Positions 17,641-26,993 of a DNA stretch of 49,144 nt are shown here, one piece after another. The position numbers and the translations under genes were made by a program. The first letter of the stretch is position 1, and every line of letters starts with the position of its first letter. Below the pieces are notes generated by a model, which did no database searches, was not told the origin of the DNA, and was given only the letters and a program-made list of their open reading frames with translations. Source of the stretch: a bacterium (GTDB lineage Bacteria > Myxococcota_A > UBA9160 > SZUA-336); assembly GCA_024226335.1 (NCBI GenBank), contig JAAELY010000049.1, forward strand, positions 1 through 49,144. The letters run 5' to 3'.

Positions 17641-18373
17641 CGATCCGCGGCCCGTCCTGGAGCATCTCGACGAGTTGCGGAAGCGCCTGTTCTGGGTGCT
17701 CGGCACATGGACGGTGTTCGCGCTGACCGCGGGCTATTTTGCGCGCGATGTCTTCGAGATCCTCATGAGTCCCGCGGTATCCACTGTGCGCGAGGCGGGA
17801 CACAAACTGATCGCCATCGCTCCTCCCGAACTCTTCCTCACATATGTAAAGACTGCGATCCTCGCGGGCTTCCTCGTGTCCATGCCCATGACCTTGTATC
17901 AGGCCTGGAGTTTCATTGCGCCCGGTTTGTACGAGAACGAAAAGCGCTTTGCATTGCCTTTCGTCGTCGCGACTTCGCTCCTGTTCGCGACTGGATGTTC
18001 GTTCGGGTACTTCGTCGCATTCCCACAAGTGTTCGAGTGGTTTCTTTCCCTGGAAGCCGACTACGTTACGACCAGCTGGACCACGCAGACGGTATTCGGA
18101 TTCATGGCACGCCTGTATCTCGCCTTTGGCCTGGCCTTCGAACTACCCATCGTGCTCGTGTTCCTGTCACTCGCGCGCATCGTCAGCCCCCAGCAGCTGG
18201 CTGCGTGGCGGAAGTACGCTTTCCTGATCATGTTCGTGGTCGCTGCTGTGCTGACTCCGCAAGACGTCGCCAGTCAGATCATGCTCGCGATTCCGCTCAT
18301 CATGCTGTACGAGATCAGCATCTGGGTTTCCTACGCCCTGGTCGGCCGGAAGAGCGCGAAGACCGAAGACTGA
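17633..18373 (+). CDS. tatC: Sec-independent protein translocase TatC
   Basis: The 246-residue polytopic membrane protein has six expected transmembrane segments. The hallmarks are the N-terminal LEHLDELRKRLFW (Tat signal-peptide binding face), FLTYVKTAILAGFLVSMPM, YQAWSFIAPGLYENEKRF, and FGLAFELPIVLVFL in TM5. It recognises twin-arginine signal peptides. The ATG at 17633 overlaps the tatA/B stop by 8 nt, so the two are translationally coupled. A longer open frame to 17498 exists but is a shadow of the tatA/B tail. Confidence 0.95.
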   Translation: MTDDPRPVLEHLDELRKRLFWVLGTWTVFALTAGYFARDVFEILMSPAVSTVREAGHKLIAIAPPELFLTYVKTAILAGFLVSMPMTLYQAWSFIAPGLYENEKRFALPFVVATSLLFATGCSFGYFVAFPQVFEWFLSLEADYVTTSWTTQTVFGFMARLYLAFGLAFELPIVLVFLSLARIVSPQQLAAWRKYAFLIMFVVAAVLTPQDVASQIMLAIPLIMLYEISIWVSYALVGRKSAKTED

Positions 18374-18377
18374 ACGC

Positions 18378-19073
18378 ATGAGCAGCACCCATCGCATCGA
18401 AGTCGTCCTGTTGGATATGGGCGGGGTACTGATCCCTGAAGCACCCGGCTATGAAGGCGCCGCACGCGACCCCGAGTTGATTGCCAGGGTCGAGGCCTTC
18501 GGCATTGAGGATCCCTCTCGCTTCACACGAGAGCGGGCCCGGAGTGTGAGGCAGGCGTATCGCGACTTGAAGGGCAGCTACACCCAACCCGATGTCAGCC
18601 GGGTATTTGCAGATCAGCCGCCTGAACTCGCAAAGCTATTGCTTCGCGCATTCCGCCTTCAAGCCACACGCCCCCCATACGGCCACTCGCGCTCAGTCGT
18701 AGCGGAACTCGCGCGAACTCATCGTCTGGGACTCGTCTCCAACACAGTCATTCCGGGAGATCATCACGCGCGCGCGCTCAGGCGGGTTGGCTTGCTACAG
18801 CACTTCGAATGCGCAGTGTGGTCTGCGAATTTCGGGCGGCGAAAACCCGACCCGACGATGATCCACCACGTGCTCGAACAACTGGGTGTGCCTGCTCGGC
18901 GCGCACTCATGGTCGGTGACAAGCTGCACACGGATGTGTTGGCAGCCCAGCGTGCTGGCGTGCGTTCGGTCTACCTGCGCAAGCGCGGCGCACCCCACCA
19001 GGGTCCTGCACAACCCGACTTCACAATCCAGCACCTGGGTGCGCTGCCCAAACTGGTGCGCGATCTCAGCTAG
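18378..19073 (+). CDS. HAD family hydrolase
   Basis: The 231-residue haloacid dehalogenase-superfamily phosphatase is probably subfamily IA. Motif I is VVLLDMGGVL (nucleophile Asp, Gly at the +2 position as in YihX-like members), motif II LGLVSNT, motif III Lys in FGRRKPDP, and motif IV MVGDKLHTDV. A helical cap lies between motifs I and II. The substrate is unknown. It starts 4 nt after tatC. Its TAG stop (19071-19073) is the first three bases of an inverted-repeat element. Confidence 0.9.
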   Translation: MSSTHRIEVVLLDMGGVLIPEAPGYEGAARDPELIARVEAFGIEDPSRFTRERARSVRQAYRDLKGSYTQPDVSRVFADQPPELAKLLLRAFRLQATRPPYGHSRSVVAELARTHRLGLVSNTVIPGDHHARALRRVGLLQHFECAVWSANFGRRKPDPTMIHHVLEQLGVPARRALMVGDKLHTDVLAAQRAGVRSVYLRKRGAPHQGPAQPDFTIQHLGALPKLVRDLS

Positions 19074-19237
19074 GGAACCTCTGCACAGGGAGGCTGCGGC
19101 TGCGAAGCGCGATGCATCCGCCTGCGCTGCGTCGCCCGACCCTCTGCAGATCTACGGATCTGCGATCGGATCACGCTTCTTGCTCAGGCGGCGACTCCCG
19201 CTTCTCGCTCGAATCCTCCCTGTGCAGAGATTCCCTA
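19071..19237 (-). mobile_element. MITE-like 167-bp inverted-repeat element, copy 2
   Basis: This complete copy is inverted relative to the other two. It runs from TA at 19071 to TA at 19237 with 23-bp terminal inverted repeats that differ at one base (C/T at position 8). The internal hairpin GCAGATC-TACG-GATCTGC is present. It differs from copy 3 at about three positions. It lies between the convergent HAD gene (stop codon formed by its left end) and the BCCP gene (stop 16 nt beyond its right end). No open reading frame of note was found, so if mobile it must be moved in trans. Confidence 0.85.
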
Positions 19238-19253
19238 GCAGGTCGCACGGTGG

Positions 19254-19778
19254 TCAGCCCTCGTCGTCCGGCGGGTCAACGACCGCCAGCAGTGAACCGG
19301 TCTCGACCAACCCGCCCTCTTCCACGTCGATCTGCTTGACCTCACCGTCGACCGGAGACTTGATCTCGTTCTCCATTTTCATGGCTTCGATCACGACCAG
19401 CCCCTGACCCTCTTCCACCTGTTGCCCGACTTCGACCAGGATCTTGATGATCTTTCCGGGCATCTGGGCGCGCAGTTCCTGTTTGCCGGTGACGTTGGCA
19501 GCGGATCCACCCAGCAACATCTTGCGACGCTCATCGACCACCTGGAAGTCGAAGGCCGAGGTACCGACGTGAACATCGAGACTTCCGTCTTCGCGTTCGT
19601 GAACACTACCCTCGTACTGGCGATCCTCGACCAGCACTGAATATGTGGTGTTGGCGGTCTTGTAGGCATCGAGGCGGACCGGCTCGGAATCGTCGACGGA
19701 GACCTCGAACAAGCTCCCGCCGATATCTTTGACTTCGACTTTGAAGACTTCTTTGCCGTGGGTGACTTCGTACTTCAC
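19254..19778 (-). CDS. biotin carboxyl carrier subunit (BT + biotinyl domain) of acyl-CoA carboxylase
   Basis: The 174-residue protein has an N-terminal beta-rich region (EVFKVEVKDIGGSLFEVSV, YSVLVEDRQYEGSV) matching the BT domain of propionyl-CoA carboxylase alpha subunits. A C-terminal biotinyl domain follows, with the biotinylation motif IEAMKMENEI (Lys about 134) and MPGKIIKILVEVGQQVEEGQ. It carries carboxybiotin between the biotin carboxylase and carboxyltransferase encoded just upstream. The start is GTG at 19778, two bases after the accC stop, with GGGAAG 6 nt upstream. The classical alpha subunit is thus split into two polypeptides here. Confidence 0.9.
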   Translation of the reverse strand: MKYEVTHGKEVFKVEVKDIGGSLFEVSVDDSEPVRLDAYKTANTTYSVLVEDRQYEGSVHEREDGSLDVHVGTSAFDFQVVDERRKMLLGGSAANVTGKQELRAQMPGKIIKILVEVGQQVEEGQGLVVIEAMKMENEIKSPVDGEVKQIDVEEGGLVETGSLLAVVDPPDDEG

Positions 19779-19780
19779 GA

Positions 19781-21316
19781 CTAGCTTCCCCGCATCTGAC
19801 GAGCTCGGCCGAGCATCCGCCAGTTCGACCCGGACTGCTTGGCACCACCGGGCTGCTGTATTCGCGAGGCACTGTCTTGATCGCGACGACATGCGGCGAT
19901 CGCAGCCAGCATGATGGCCAGTTGGAGTTCTTCTTCATCTGACGGAAGCTCCGAGCTGGCCGAGTCGAGAATTTCCGTTTCGATGAAACTCGTGTCGTAG
20001 TGGCCTTCCAGGAACTTGGGATTGTCCATGACCACGCGATGGAATGGAATCGAAGTCTTGATGCCCTTCACCACGAACTCGCGCAGAGCGCGCTTCATGC
20101 GAGAGATCGCCTCATCGCGATTTCTCCCCCAGCAGATCAGCTTGGCGACCATCGGGTCGTAGTGGACGGTCACTTCCGCACCGGGATAGACACCTGGGTC
20201 GTTGCGCACACCGGGTCCCCCGGGCGGACGGTACGCCAGCACCTCACCCGGAGACGGACGGAAATTCTGCTCCGGATCTTCGGCGTAGATGCGACATTCA
20301 ATCGCCCAACCGTTGATGCCGACTTCCTCCTGACGGATGCCGATTTCCTGGCCTGCAGCAATCCGTATGCCCGTCTTCACGATGTCGATGTTCGTGATCA
20401 TCTCGGTAACGGGATGTTCAACCTGCACGCGCGTGTTCATTTCGAGGAAATAGAAGTTGAACTTTGCATCTACCAGGAACTCGCATGTGCCGGCGCCCTC
20501 GTAGTTGACCGCCTTGGCCGCAGCGACCGCGGCCTGACCCATCTCCTCGCGTAGCGCCGGTGGCATGCGATTGGCCGGCGCTTCTTCGATCACCTTCTGG
20601 TGGCGACGCTGGATCGAGCACTCGCGTTCGAACAGATGCAGGGCGTTCCCGTGGCTGTCGCCCAGGATCTGGATCTCGATATGGCGTGGCTCTTCGACGA
20701 ACTTCTCCACGTAGATCGAATCATCGCCGAACGACGCCCGCGCTTCGGAACGCGCGCGTTTGATCGAAGAAGCGAGTTCCGACTCCTCGCGTACCAGGCG
20801 CATGCCCTTTCCGCCGCCGCCCGCAGTCGCCTTGACCATGACGGGTAGCCCGATCTCACCGGCATAGGCGATGGCCTGCTCGTCGGAAAGCTTTTCGGTG
20901 GTGCCCGGAACGATCGGCACGCCGGCCGCCGCCATCTTCTGGCGCGAGATCACTTTGTCGCCCATCGACTCGATCGTTTCAGGACGCGGGCCGATGAAGA
21001 TGATCCCCTCTTCCTTGCAACGGCGTGCGAAGGCGGCGTTTTCGGACATGAAGCCATAACCGGGATGGATCGCCTCGGCACCCGACTTCTTGGCGATCTC
21101 CATGACCTTGTCCATGTCGAGATAGCTCTGCGCTGCCGGAGCCGGTCCACATGGGTGGGCTTCGTCGGCAAAGCGCACGTGCAGAGCGTTGCGATCGGCA
21201 TCGGAATACAGGGCGACGGAACGGATGCCCAGTTCGCGGCACGCGCGGATCACGCGGACCGCGATCTCACCGCGGTTCGCGATCAACACCTTCTTGAACG
21301 GGGGTGCGTCGCTCAC
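19781..21316 (-). CDS. accC: biotin carboxylase subunit of acetyl/propionyl-CoA carboxylase
   Basis: The 511-residue biotin carboxylase carboxylates BCCP biotin using ATP and bicarbonate. Domains in order: pre-ATP-grasp ([19 protein letters not shown]), ATP-grasp with the glycine loop [14 protein letters not shown], the biotin/bicarbonate site motif [17 protein letters not shown], and [15 protein letters not shown] near residue 290. A C-terminal lid domain follows ([11 protein letters not shown]). The last 60 residues ([20 protein letters not shown]) are the segment that continues into the BT domain in fused homologues. The start is GTG at 21316, overlapping the carboxyltransferase stop as GTGA. 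Confidence 0.95.
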   Translation of the reverse strand: MSDAPPFKKVLIANRGEIAVRVIRACRELGIRSVALYSDADRNALHVRFADEAHPCGPAPAAQSYLDMDKVMEIAKKSGAEAIHPGYGFMSENAAFARRCKEEGIIFIGPRPETIESMGDKVISRQKMAAAGVPIVPGTTEKLSDEQAIAYAGEIGLPVMVKATAGGGGKGMRLVREESELASSIKRARSEARASFGDDSIYVEKFVEEPRHIEIQILGDSHGNALHLFERECSIQRRHQKVIEEAPANRMPPALREEMGQAAVAAAKAVNYEGAGTCEFLVDAKFNFYFLEMNTRVQVEHPVTEMITNIDIVKTGIRIAAGQEIGIRQEEVGINGWAIECRIYAEDPEQNFRPSPGEVLAYRPPGGPGVRNDPGVYPGAEVTVHYDPMVAKLICWGRNRDEAISRMKRALREFVVKGIKTSIPFHRVVMDNPKFLEGHYDTSFIETEILDSASSELPSDEEELQLAIMLAAIAACRRDQDSASRIQQPGGAKQSGSNWRMLGRARQMRGS

Positions 21317-22863
21317 AGGGGGATGTTCCCGTGCTTCTTCGGCGGGTTCGTATCCTGTTTGTCCTCTAGCATCGAAAGCGCGTCGATCACGCGCCAGCGA
21401 GTATCCTCTGGCTTGATCACCGCATCGATATAGCCCAGCGACGCCGCCTTGTAGGGATTCGAAAACTTCTCGATGTATCCCGCCTCGAGTTCCTTGCGTC
21501 TGGCTTCGGAATCGCTTGCATCGGCGATCTCGCGCTTGTGAATGACCGCCACGGCTCCGTCGGCACCCATCACGGCGAACTCGGAATGCGGATACGCGTA
21601 GTTGATATCACCCCGCAGATGCTTGGAACTCATCACGTCGTAGGCGCCACCGATCGCTTTGCGCGTGACCACGGTGACCTTCGGGACTGTCGCCTCGGCG
21701 AACGCGTACAAGAGCTTGGCACCGTGGCGGATGATGCCGCCCCATTCCTGGTTGGTTCCCGGCAGGAAGCCGGTCACGTCCACGAAAGTTACGATCGGGA
21801 TGTTGAAGCAGTCGCAGAAACGCACGAAACGCGCAGCCTTTACGGATGCATCGATGTCGAGGCAGCCCGCCAGGAAGGCCGGCTGGTTCGCGACGACACC
21901 GACGGATCGACCACCGAAACGCGCAAATCCGGTCAGGATGTTTTTTGCGTAATGCGGTTGGATTTCCAGGAAAATCCCATCGTCGACCACCATCCCTATC
22001 AGCTCCGACATATCGTAAGGCTGATTTCCGACCACGGGCACTATGTTGTTCAGACGGGGATCCGAACGACGGGGATCGTCGTCGGTCGCCAGAAACGGTG
22101 GGTCCGATTGGTTGTTCTGCGGAATGAACGAGAGCAGTGCGCGGAGCATGCGAATGCACTCCTGCTCGTTCTCGACCGCCAGATGAGCCACACCGCTCTT
22201 ACTGTTGTGGGTCATGGCACCGCCGAGCTCTTCGAGCGTCATCTCTTCACCGGTCACCTGCTTGATGACGTCGGGACCTGTGATGCCCATGCTACTGGTG
22301 CTTTTGACCATGACGATGAAGTCGGTGATCGCGGGCGAGTAGACCGCGCCACCCGCGCACGGTCCCATGATTGCCGAAAGCTGAGGAACGACGCCCGACG
22401 CGAGGACATTGCGCAGAAAGATGTCGCCGTAGCCGCCGAGCGATACGACTCCTTCCTGGATACGCGCGCCGCCCGAATCGTTGAGTCCGATGACCGGTGC
22501 CCCCACCTTCATGGCGTGGTCCATGATCTTGCAGACCTTCTCGGCAAACGGACCCGAAAGCGATCCTCCAAAGACCGTGAAGTCCTGCGAGAACACGAAG
22601 ACGAGCCGGCCGTCGATACGGCCCGAGCCGGTCACGACTCCATCGCCCAGGATCTGACCGTCACCCAGTTCGAATTCCTTGGGTTCGTTGGTCACAAAGC
22701 GATCAAACTCCGTGAACGTGCCGGGATCGAGCAATAGGTCGACGCGCTCGCGGGCCGTCATCTTGCCCGAAGCGTGCTGGCGCTCGATGCGATCCTGGCC
22801 TCCGCCAAGTTCCGCCTGCGAGTTCAGCTCTTCGAGCTGCTTGAGCTTCTCCTCGATAGACAG
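21313..22863 (-). CDS. pccB: carboxyltransferase subunit of propionyl/acyl-CoA carboxylase (PccB-like)
   Basis: The 516-residue protein transfers CO2 from carboxybiotin to an acyl-CoA. It has the N-terminal signature [28 protein letters not shown], split here as [16 protein letters not shown] then [11 protein letters not shown]. Oxyanion-hole regions are [13 protein letters not shown] and [12 protein letters not shown] in the N half, and [13 protein letters not shown] and [10 protein letters not shown] in the C half. The start is inferred to be CTG at 22863, giving [13 protein letters not shown] exactly where homologues begin. AAGGAG lies 8 nt upstream, and no ATG, GTG or TTG is available in the right place. 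It begins 3 nt after the malic-enzyme stop and overlaps accC. Confidence 0.92.
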   Translation of the reverse strand: MSIEEKLKQLEELNSQAELGGGQDRIERQHASGKMTARERVDLLLDPGTFTEFDRFVTNEPKEFELGDGQILGDGVVTGSGRIDGRLVFVFSQDFTVFGGSLSGPFAEKVCKIMDHAMKVGAPVIGLNDSGGARIQEGVVSLGGYGDIFLRNVLASGVVPQLSAIMGPCAGGAVYSPAITDFIVMVKSTSSMGITGPDVIKQVTGEEMTLEELGGAMTHNSKSGVAHLAVENEQECIRMLRALLSFIPQNNQSDPPFLATDDDPRRSDPRLNNIVPVVGNQPYDMSELIGMVVDDGIFLEIQPHYAKNILTGFARFGGRSVGVVANQPAFLAGCLDIDASVKAARFVRFCDCFNIPIVTFVDVTGFLPGTNQEWGGIIRHGAKLLYAFAEATVPKVTVVTRKAIGGAYDVMSSKHLRGDINYAYPHSEFAVMGADGAVAVIHKREIADASDSEARRKELEAGYIEKFSNPYKAASLGYIDAVIKPEDTRWRVIDALSMLEDKQDTNPPKKHGNIPL

Positions 22864-22865
22864 GA

Positions 22866-25130
22866 CTAGTACTCCTTCTGGGCCTGCAGGACGGTGATCG
22901 CCGTAAGATTTACGATGTCTTCGACGGTGGCACTCGGCTGCAGGGAATTCACTGGACTGCGCGTACCCATCAGGATCGGACCCACGACGCTCGCACCACC
23001 GACCGCGTCCATCAGACGTACTGCAATATGCGCTGAGTCGAGGTTCGGAAAGACGAGCACATTGGCCGCTTCCTGGATTTCGGAGAACGGAAAGCGCTTC
23101 GCGCGCTTTTCGGGATCCAATGCGATGTCTGCTTGCATCTCCCCGTCGATCTTCAGATCTGGCCAGCGTCCGCGCGCGATTTTCACCGCTTCTGCGAGCC
23201 GCTCGGTTCCGGCACCGCGCACGCTTCCATAGTTGGAAAACGACACGAGCGCCACGACCGGGTCGAAACCAAACCACTTCGCGGTCGAAGCGCCCAGTTC
23301 CGCGATCCCTGCGAGTTCCTCGGCATTCGGTTCAACATTCACCGAGGAGTCGGCGAAGAAAAGCGTGCGGTCCTTCTGGATCACCAGGTACACGCCCGCG
23401 GCGACCGGATGGCCTTCGGCCAGTCCGATGATCTCGAGTGCGGGGCGAACAGACTCCGGATACGACTTGGTCAGGCCCGCAACTAGGCCTTGAGCATCGC
23501 CCATGCGCACCATCATCACGCCGAAGTAACTACGACGCGCGAGTAAGCGCTCGGCATCGCGTTCGGTCACGCCCTTGCGGCGGCGCAGGTTTCCCAACTC
23601 GCGCTGGTAGTAGACCGAACGATCCGAAGTCCTGGGGTCGATGACGGAAACTCCGTCCAGATTGACGCCCAGTTGTGCTGCGCATCCCCGGACCTCGCGC
23701 TCGTTTCCCAGTAGGATCGGTTCGCAGAGTTCCTCCTGGCGCAAGATCTGGACGGCCCGCAGAACGCGCTCCTCATTCCCCTCCGGGAAGACGATCCGCT
23801 TGGGTCCGGCTTTGGCCTTGCGGATCACGCCGCGCATGACCATCCGAGTGCTGCCCAGGTACTTCTGCAGACTCTCCCGATACTCGTCCAGATCGATCTG
23901 GATGCGCGCAACGCCGGAATCCATCGCGGCCTTGGCCACGGCAGTCGACTCCCAGATCAGGACGCGCGAATCAAAGGGTTTGGGAATGATGTACTGCGGA
24001 CCAAACTCGAAACGCTCGCCGGGATACGCGTGACGCACCTCGTCGGGGAGTCCGTGCTCGCCCTCTTTCGCGAGCGCCGCGAGTGCCTCCACCGCCGCCA
24101 TCTTCATGTCCATGTTGATCGTTCGCGCGCGCACGTCGAGCGCACCGCGGAAGAGGAATGGAAAGCCCAGAACGTTGTTCACCTGGTTTGCATAGTCCGA
24201 GCGGCCGGTCGCCATGATCGCATCGTCGCGAACCTCGGCAACATCGTCCGGTGAAATCTCTGGATCGGGATTGGCCATGGCGAAGATGATCGGCTGATCT
24301 GCCATATCGCGGACCATGTCTTTGGTCACGAGACCGGCTGCGCTGACACCGACGAAAGCGTCGGCGCCCTTCATGCAATCCGCGAGCGTGCGACAGTCGG
24401 TCTCGACTGCAAAACGCTGTTTGTACTTGTTCATGCCTTCTTCGCGGCCCTTGTAGATGACTCCGCGACTATCGGTCATGAAGATGTTCTCGAGCTTCAC
24501 GCCCAGGTGCACGTAAAGGGCGGCGCAGGCGATGCCCGCAGCACCGGCCCCTGCGAACACGACGATGGTGTCTTCGATCTTGCGATTCGTCAGCTCGAGT
24601 GCGTTCAGGAAGGCCGCTGCAGAGATGATCGCGGTGCCGTGCTGATCGTCGTGAAAGACCGGAATGTCCATCTCTTCGATCAGGCGTTCTTCGATCTCGA
24701 AACAATCGGGCGCCCGGATGTCTTCCAGGTTGATGCCTCCAAAAGTCGGCTCGAGGAGCTTGCACGTCTTGATGATCTCTTCGGGATCTTCGGTATCGAG
24801 TTCTATGTCGAAAACATCCACGCCCGCGAAGCGCTTGAACAGGACGCCCTTGCCCTCCATGACCGGCTTGCCCGCGAGTGCACCGATGTTACCGAGACCC
24901 AGAACCGCCGTACCATTACTGACGACGGCAACCAGATTTGCCTTGGACGTGTACAGGAAAGCATCGTCGGGTCGCTTGGCGATTTCGCGACACGGCTCGG
25001 CGACACCTGGGGAATACGCCAGTGAGAGATCCCGAGCCGTCAGGACGCTCTTGGTCGCAACGACTTCGATCTTTCCCGGGCGCCCCTCCTTGTGGTACTC
25101 GAGCGCCTGCTCCTTGGTAAAAACGGCCAC
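22866..25130 (-). CDS. maeB: NADP-type malic enzyme with phosphotransacetylase-like domain
   Basis: The 754-residue fusion has the normal MaeB length. The malic enzyme half (about 1-430) has [22 protein letters not shown], and the dinucleotide-binding loop [14 protein letters not shown]. The C-terminal half (about 430-754) matches the phosphotransacetylase fold ([28 protein letters not shown]-type motif) that is regulatory and inactive as PTA in known homologues. It oxidatively decarboxylates malate to pyruvate. The start is GTG at 25130 with AGGAG 5 nt upstream. It leads the carboxylase operon, suggesting coordinated C3/C4 carbon flux around propionyl-CoA or pyruvate; that is inference. Confidence 0.95.
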   Translation of the reverse strand: MAVFTKEQALEYHKEGRPGKIEVVATKSVLTARDLSLAYSPGVAEPCREIAKRPDDAFLYTSKANLVAVVSNGTAVLGLGNIGALAGKPVMEGKGVLFKRFAGVDVFDIELDTEDPEEIIKTCKLLEPTFGGINLEDIRAPDCFEIEERLIEEMDIPVFHDDQHGTAIISAAAFLNALELTNRKIEDTIVVFAGAGAAGIACAALYVHLGVKLENIFMTDSRGVIYKGREEGMNKYKQRFAVETDCRTLADCMKGADAFVGVSAAGLVTKDMVRDMADQPIIFAMANPDPEISPDDVAEVRDDAIMATGRSDYANQVNNVLGFPFLFRGALDVRARTINMDMKMAAVEALAALAKEGEHGLPDEVRHAYPGERFEFGPQYIIPKPFDSRVLIWESTAVAKAAMDSGVARIQIDLDEYRESLQKYLGSTRMVMRGVIRKAKAGPKRIVFPEGNEERVLRAVQILRQEELCEPILLGNEREVRGCAAQLGVNLDGVSVIDPRTSDRSVYYQRELGNLRRRKGVTERDAERLLARRSYFGVMMVRMGDAQGLVAGLTKSYPESVRPALEIIGLAEGHPVAAGVYLVIQKDRTLFFADSSVNVEPNAEELAGIAELGASTAKWFGFDPVVALVSFSNYGSVRGAGTERLAEAVKIARGRWPDLKIDGEMQADIALDPEKRAKRFPFSEIQEAANVLVFPNLDSAHIAVRLMDAVGGASVVGPILMGTRSPVNSLQPSATVEDIVNLTAITVLQAQKEY

Positions 25131-25160
25131 TGGATCTCCTAGCTCGAACGCGAAGCGGCT

Positions 25161-25188
25161 CTTCCGGACAGACCGCCGTCCGGGGAAG
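25161..25188 (-). terminator. imperfect hairpin downstream of the aldolase gene
   Basis: CTTCCGGAC pairs with GTCCGGGGAAG with a 2-base bulge around an 8-nt loop. It lies between the aldolase stop (25280) and the maeB start (25130), with no clear T tract. It may end the PBP1B-lspA-folK transcript, or may be incidental. Confidence 0.3.
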
Positions 25189-25279
25189 AAGCCATTTGCG
25201 GCGGGGCGAGAGTATCAGAGCGCAGCACCGGAAGTCCCACGACCTCCACTGCACTCCAAAGAGGGTGTGCGTGCGTTGT

Positions 25280-25933
25280 CTAGCCGCGCTCCTTGACCTT
25301 TTCCCAGTCCGCGAGGAAGCGCTCGATACCGGAATCGGTGAGCTGGTGCTTCGTCAGGCCCTGGAGCACATCGAAGGGTATGGTGGCGATGTCGGCTCCG
25401 ATCCGCGCCGAGTCGATCACGTGGCTGGGGTTGCGCACACTCGCCACGATGACCTCGGTGGAGATCTCGTAATTCGAGAACACCTGGACAATCTGCTCGA
25501 TGAGATCCATGCCCACGCCGGGATGAACGTCGTCGAGTCGGCCGACGAAGGGAGAAACCATGCTGGCGCCGGCCTTTGCGGCCATCAGCGCCTGAATAGG
25601 CGTGAAAACCAGGGTGCAATTGGTGGGGATGTTCTGATCCGCAAGCAAGCGGATGGCCTTGAGGCCCTCTGTGGTCATGGGAATCTTGACCACGATATTG
25701 GATGCCACCTTGACCCACTCGAGGCCCTCTCGCACCATGCCCTCGGCTTCCAGGCTGATGACTTCGGCACTGATCGGGCCATCGCAGATCTTGGTGATCT
25801 CGCGAATGACTTCGCGCGGATCCCCCTCTTCCTTTGCGAGGAGGCTCGGGTTGGTTGTGACGCCATCGCAGAGGCCCTGGGCAGTCGCCTCGCGGATGTG
25901 CGGGATATGAGCCGTATCAAGGAAAAACTTCAT
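25280..25933 (-). CDS. transaldolase / fructose-6-phosphate aldolase family protein
   Basis: The 217-residue TIM-barrel protein belongs to the short TalC/Fsa family. Visible features are [10 protein letters not shown] at the N-terminus, [12 protein letters not shown] near residue 25, the Schiff-base Lys83 in [28 protein letters not shown], and FVGRLDD. Whether it acts as transaldolase or as fructose-6-phosphate aldolase cannot be settled from sequence reading. The ATG at 25933 overlaps the folK stop as ATGA. It is the last gene of the run PBP1B, lipoprotein, lspA, folK, aldolase. Confidence 0.93.
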   Translation of the reverse strand: MKFFLDTAHIPHIREATAQGLCDGVTTNPSLLAKEEGDPREVIREITKICDGPISAEVISLEAEGMVREGLEWVKVASNIVVKIPMTTEGLKAIRLLADQNIPTNCTLVFTPIQALMAAKAGASMVSPFVGRLDDVHPGVGMDLIEQIVQVFSNYEISTEVIVASVRNPSHVIDSARIGADIATIPFDVLQGLTKHQLTDSGIERFLADWEKVKERG

Positions 25934-26502
25934 CGCTGCCAGACCTCCGGATGCTCCGGTATGGGGTTTCCCGTATCCGGGGAGGCTTCCTCCGGTCGGG
26001 GTGCGGACAGTCTCTCAACCTGAAGGCTGTCGTCAAGCTCCCGGAGCAGCTGGAGGACGGTTTTGCGAGTCCCGGGGTCCTCTAGAGCGGGCGCTAGCTC
26101 GGATAGTGGCCTCAAAACGAATCCGCGCTGGCGAAATCGGGGGTGCGGAAGCTCCAGATCCGGCGTTTCAAAGACCCTGTCACCGAACAGAATGAGGTCG
26201 AGGTCGAGCACGCGGGGTCCCCAGCGGGGCTTTCGTGGACGATCGACCCGATCCGCGGGACGGCCTGCCTTTCGCTCGATCTCCTGGAGCCCGACCAGCA
26301 GGGAAACCGGCTCGAGCTCGGTCCGGAGTTCGGCGACGGCGTTCACGTACCAGGGCTGGTCCGCCGGACCCAGTGGTTCGGTTCGGTACAACGAAGAAGC
26401 CCGAACCCGGCCGAAAGTTCCAAGAGCGGCCAGCGCCCTGCGAACCTGCGCCTCCGGGTCGGCGAGATTCGAACCCACGCCGATGTAGGCGAGTTCGCTC
26501 AG
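25930..26502 (-). CDS. folK: 2-amino-4-hydroxy-6-hydroxymethyldihydropteridine pyrophosphokinase (HPPK)
   Basis: HPPK transfers pyrophosphate from ATP to 6-hydroxymethyl-dihydropterin in folate synthesis. The motifs are complete: [12 protein letters not shown] (beta-1 and loop), [20 protein letters not shown], and the ATP/Mg site [15 protein letters not shown], then [14 protein letters not shown]. The conserved first strand AYIGVGSN lies upstream of the first GTG (26478), and no other ATG/GTG/TTG is available in frame nearby. The start is therefore most likely CTG at 26502, overlapping the lspA stop as CTGA. That gives 190 residues beginning SELAYIGVG. Downstream it overlaps the aldolase gene. 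Confidence 0.92.
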   Translation of the reverse strand: MSELAYIGVGSNLADPEAQVRRALAALGTFGRVRASSLYRTEPLGPADQPWYVNAVAELRTELEPVSLLVGLQEIERKAGRPADRVDRPRKPRWGPRVLDLDLILFGDRVFETPDLELPHPRFRQRGFVLRPLSELAPALEDPGTRKTVLQLLRELDDSLQVERLSAPRPEEASPDTGNPIPEHPEVWQR

Positions 26503-26993
26503 CTGTCCGTCTCGCGTGATACCCCTTCTTCGGTTTCCTGGGTCAGGACGTCGAGCAGCAACAAGCCTACGCCGATCACTACGGCGCTATCGGCGACATT
26601 GAAGTCGGGGAAAATGAATATTCCAAAATCGAACTGCAGGAAGTCGATCACTTCCTGGCGAAAGATCCGATCGGTCAGATTGCCGAGCGCACCGGCGACG
26701 ATCAGTCCCAGGGACAGAGCGGAGAGGCGATCGTCAGGGGCGACCTGGCGAAAAAACGACGCGATCAGCAGCAATGCGACGATCGTCAGCACGATGAACA
26801 CACCGACGTGGACATCTTGAGCCAGCCCCAGTGCAGCGCCGGGATTGCGGGAATGCGTGATGCGGAAGAAACCCGTAATAACCGGGATCGGCTCCCAGGG
26901 CTGAACATTGGTGGAGACCAGGTATTTGGTCAGCTGATCGAGCGGCCAGACGGTCACCACCAGCAGAAGCAGGGTTTTCAGCTTCGGCGTCAC
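26499..26993 (-). CDS. lspA: lipoprotein signal peptidase (signal peptidase II)
   Basis: The 164-residue inner-membrane aspartic protease cleaves prolipoproteins before the lipid-modified Cys. Four hydrophobic segments are visible. The catalytic Asp residues lie in GALGNLTDRIFR and FNVADSAVVIG, and RITHSRNPGAALGL is the usual conserved loop. The start is GTG at 26993, overlapping the stop of the upstream lipoprotein gene as GTGA. Several lipoproteins in this window, including the adjacent one, would be its substrates. Confidence 0.95.
   Translation of the reverse strand: MTPKLKTLLLLVVTVWPLDQLTKYLVSTNVQPWEPIPVITGFFRITHSRNPGAALGLAQDVHVGVFIVLTIVALLLIASFFRQVAPDDRLSALSLGLIVAGALGNLTDRIFRQEVIDFLQFDFGIFIFPDFNVADSAVVIGVGLLLLDVLTQETEEGVSRETDS

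Noticed and set aside
18390-18430. HAD motif I DMGGV read as a lost catalytic Asp
   Set aside because: Gly at this position is found in active members such as YihX-type phosphatases, and motifs II-IV are intact.
21538-22737. 399-codon open frame on the plus strand
   Set aside because: It lies fully antisense to the carboxyltransferase gene, is His/Arg-rich, and has no family motifs; a GC-rich shadow frame.
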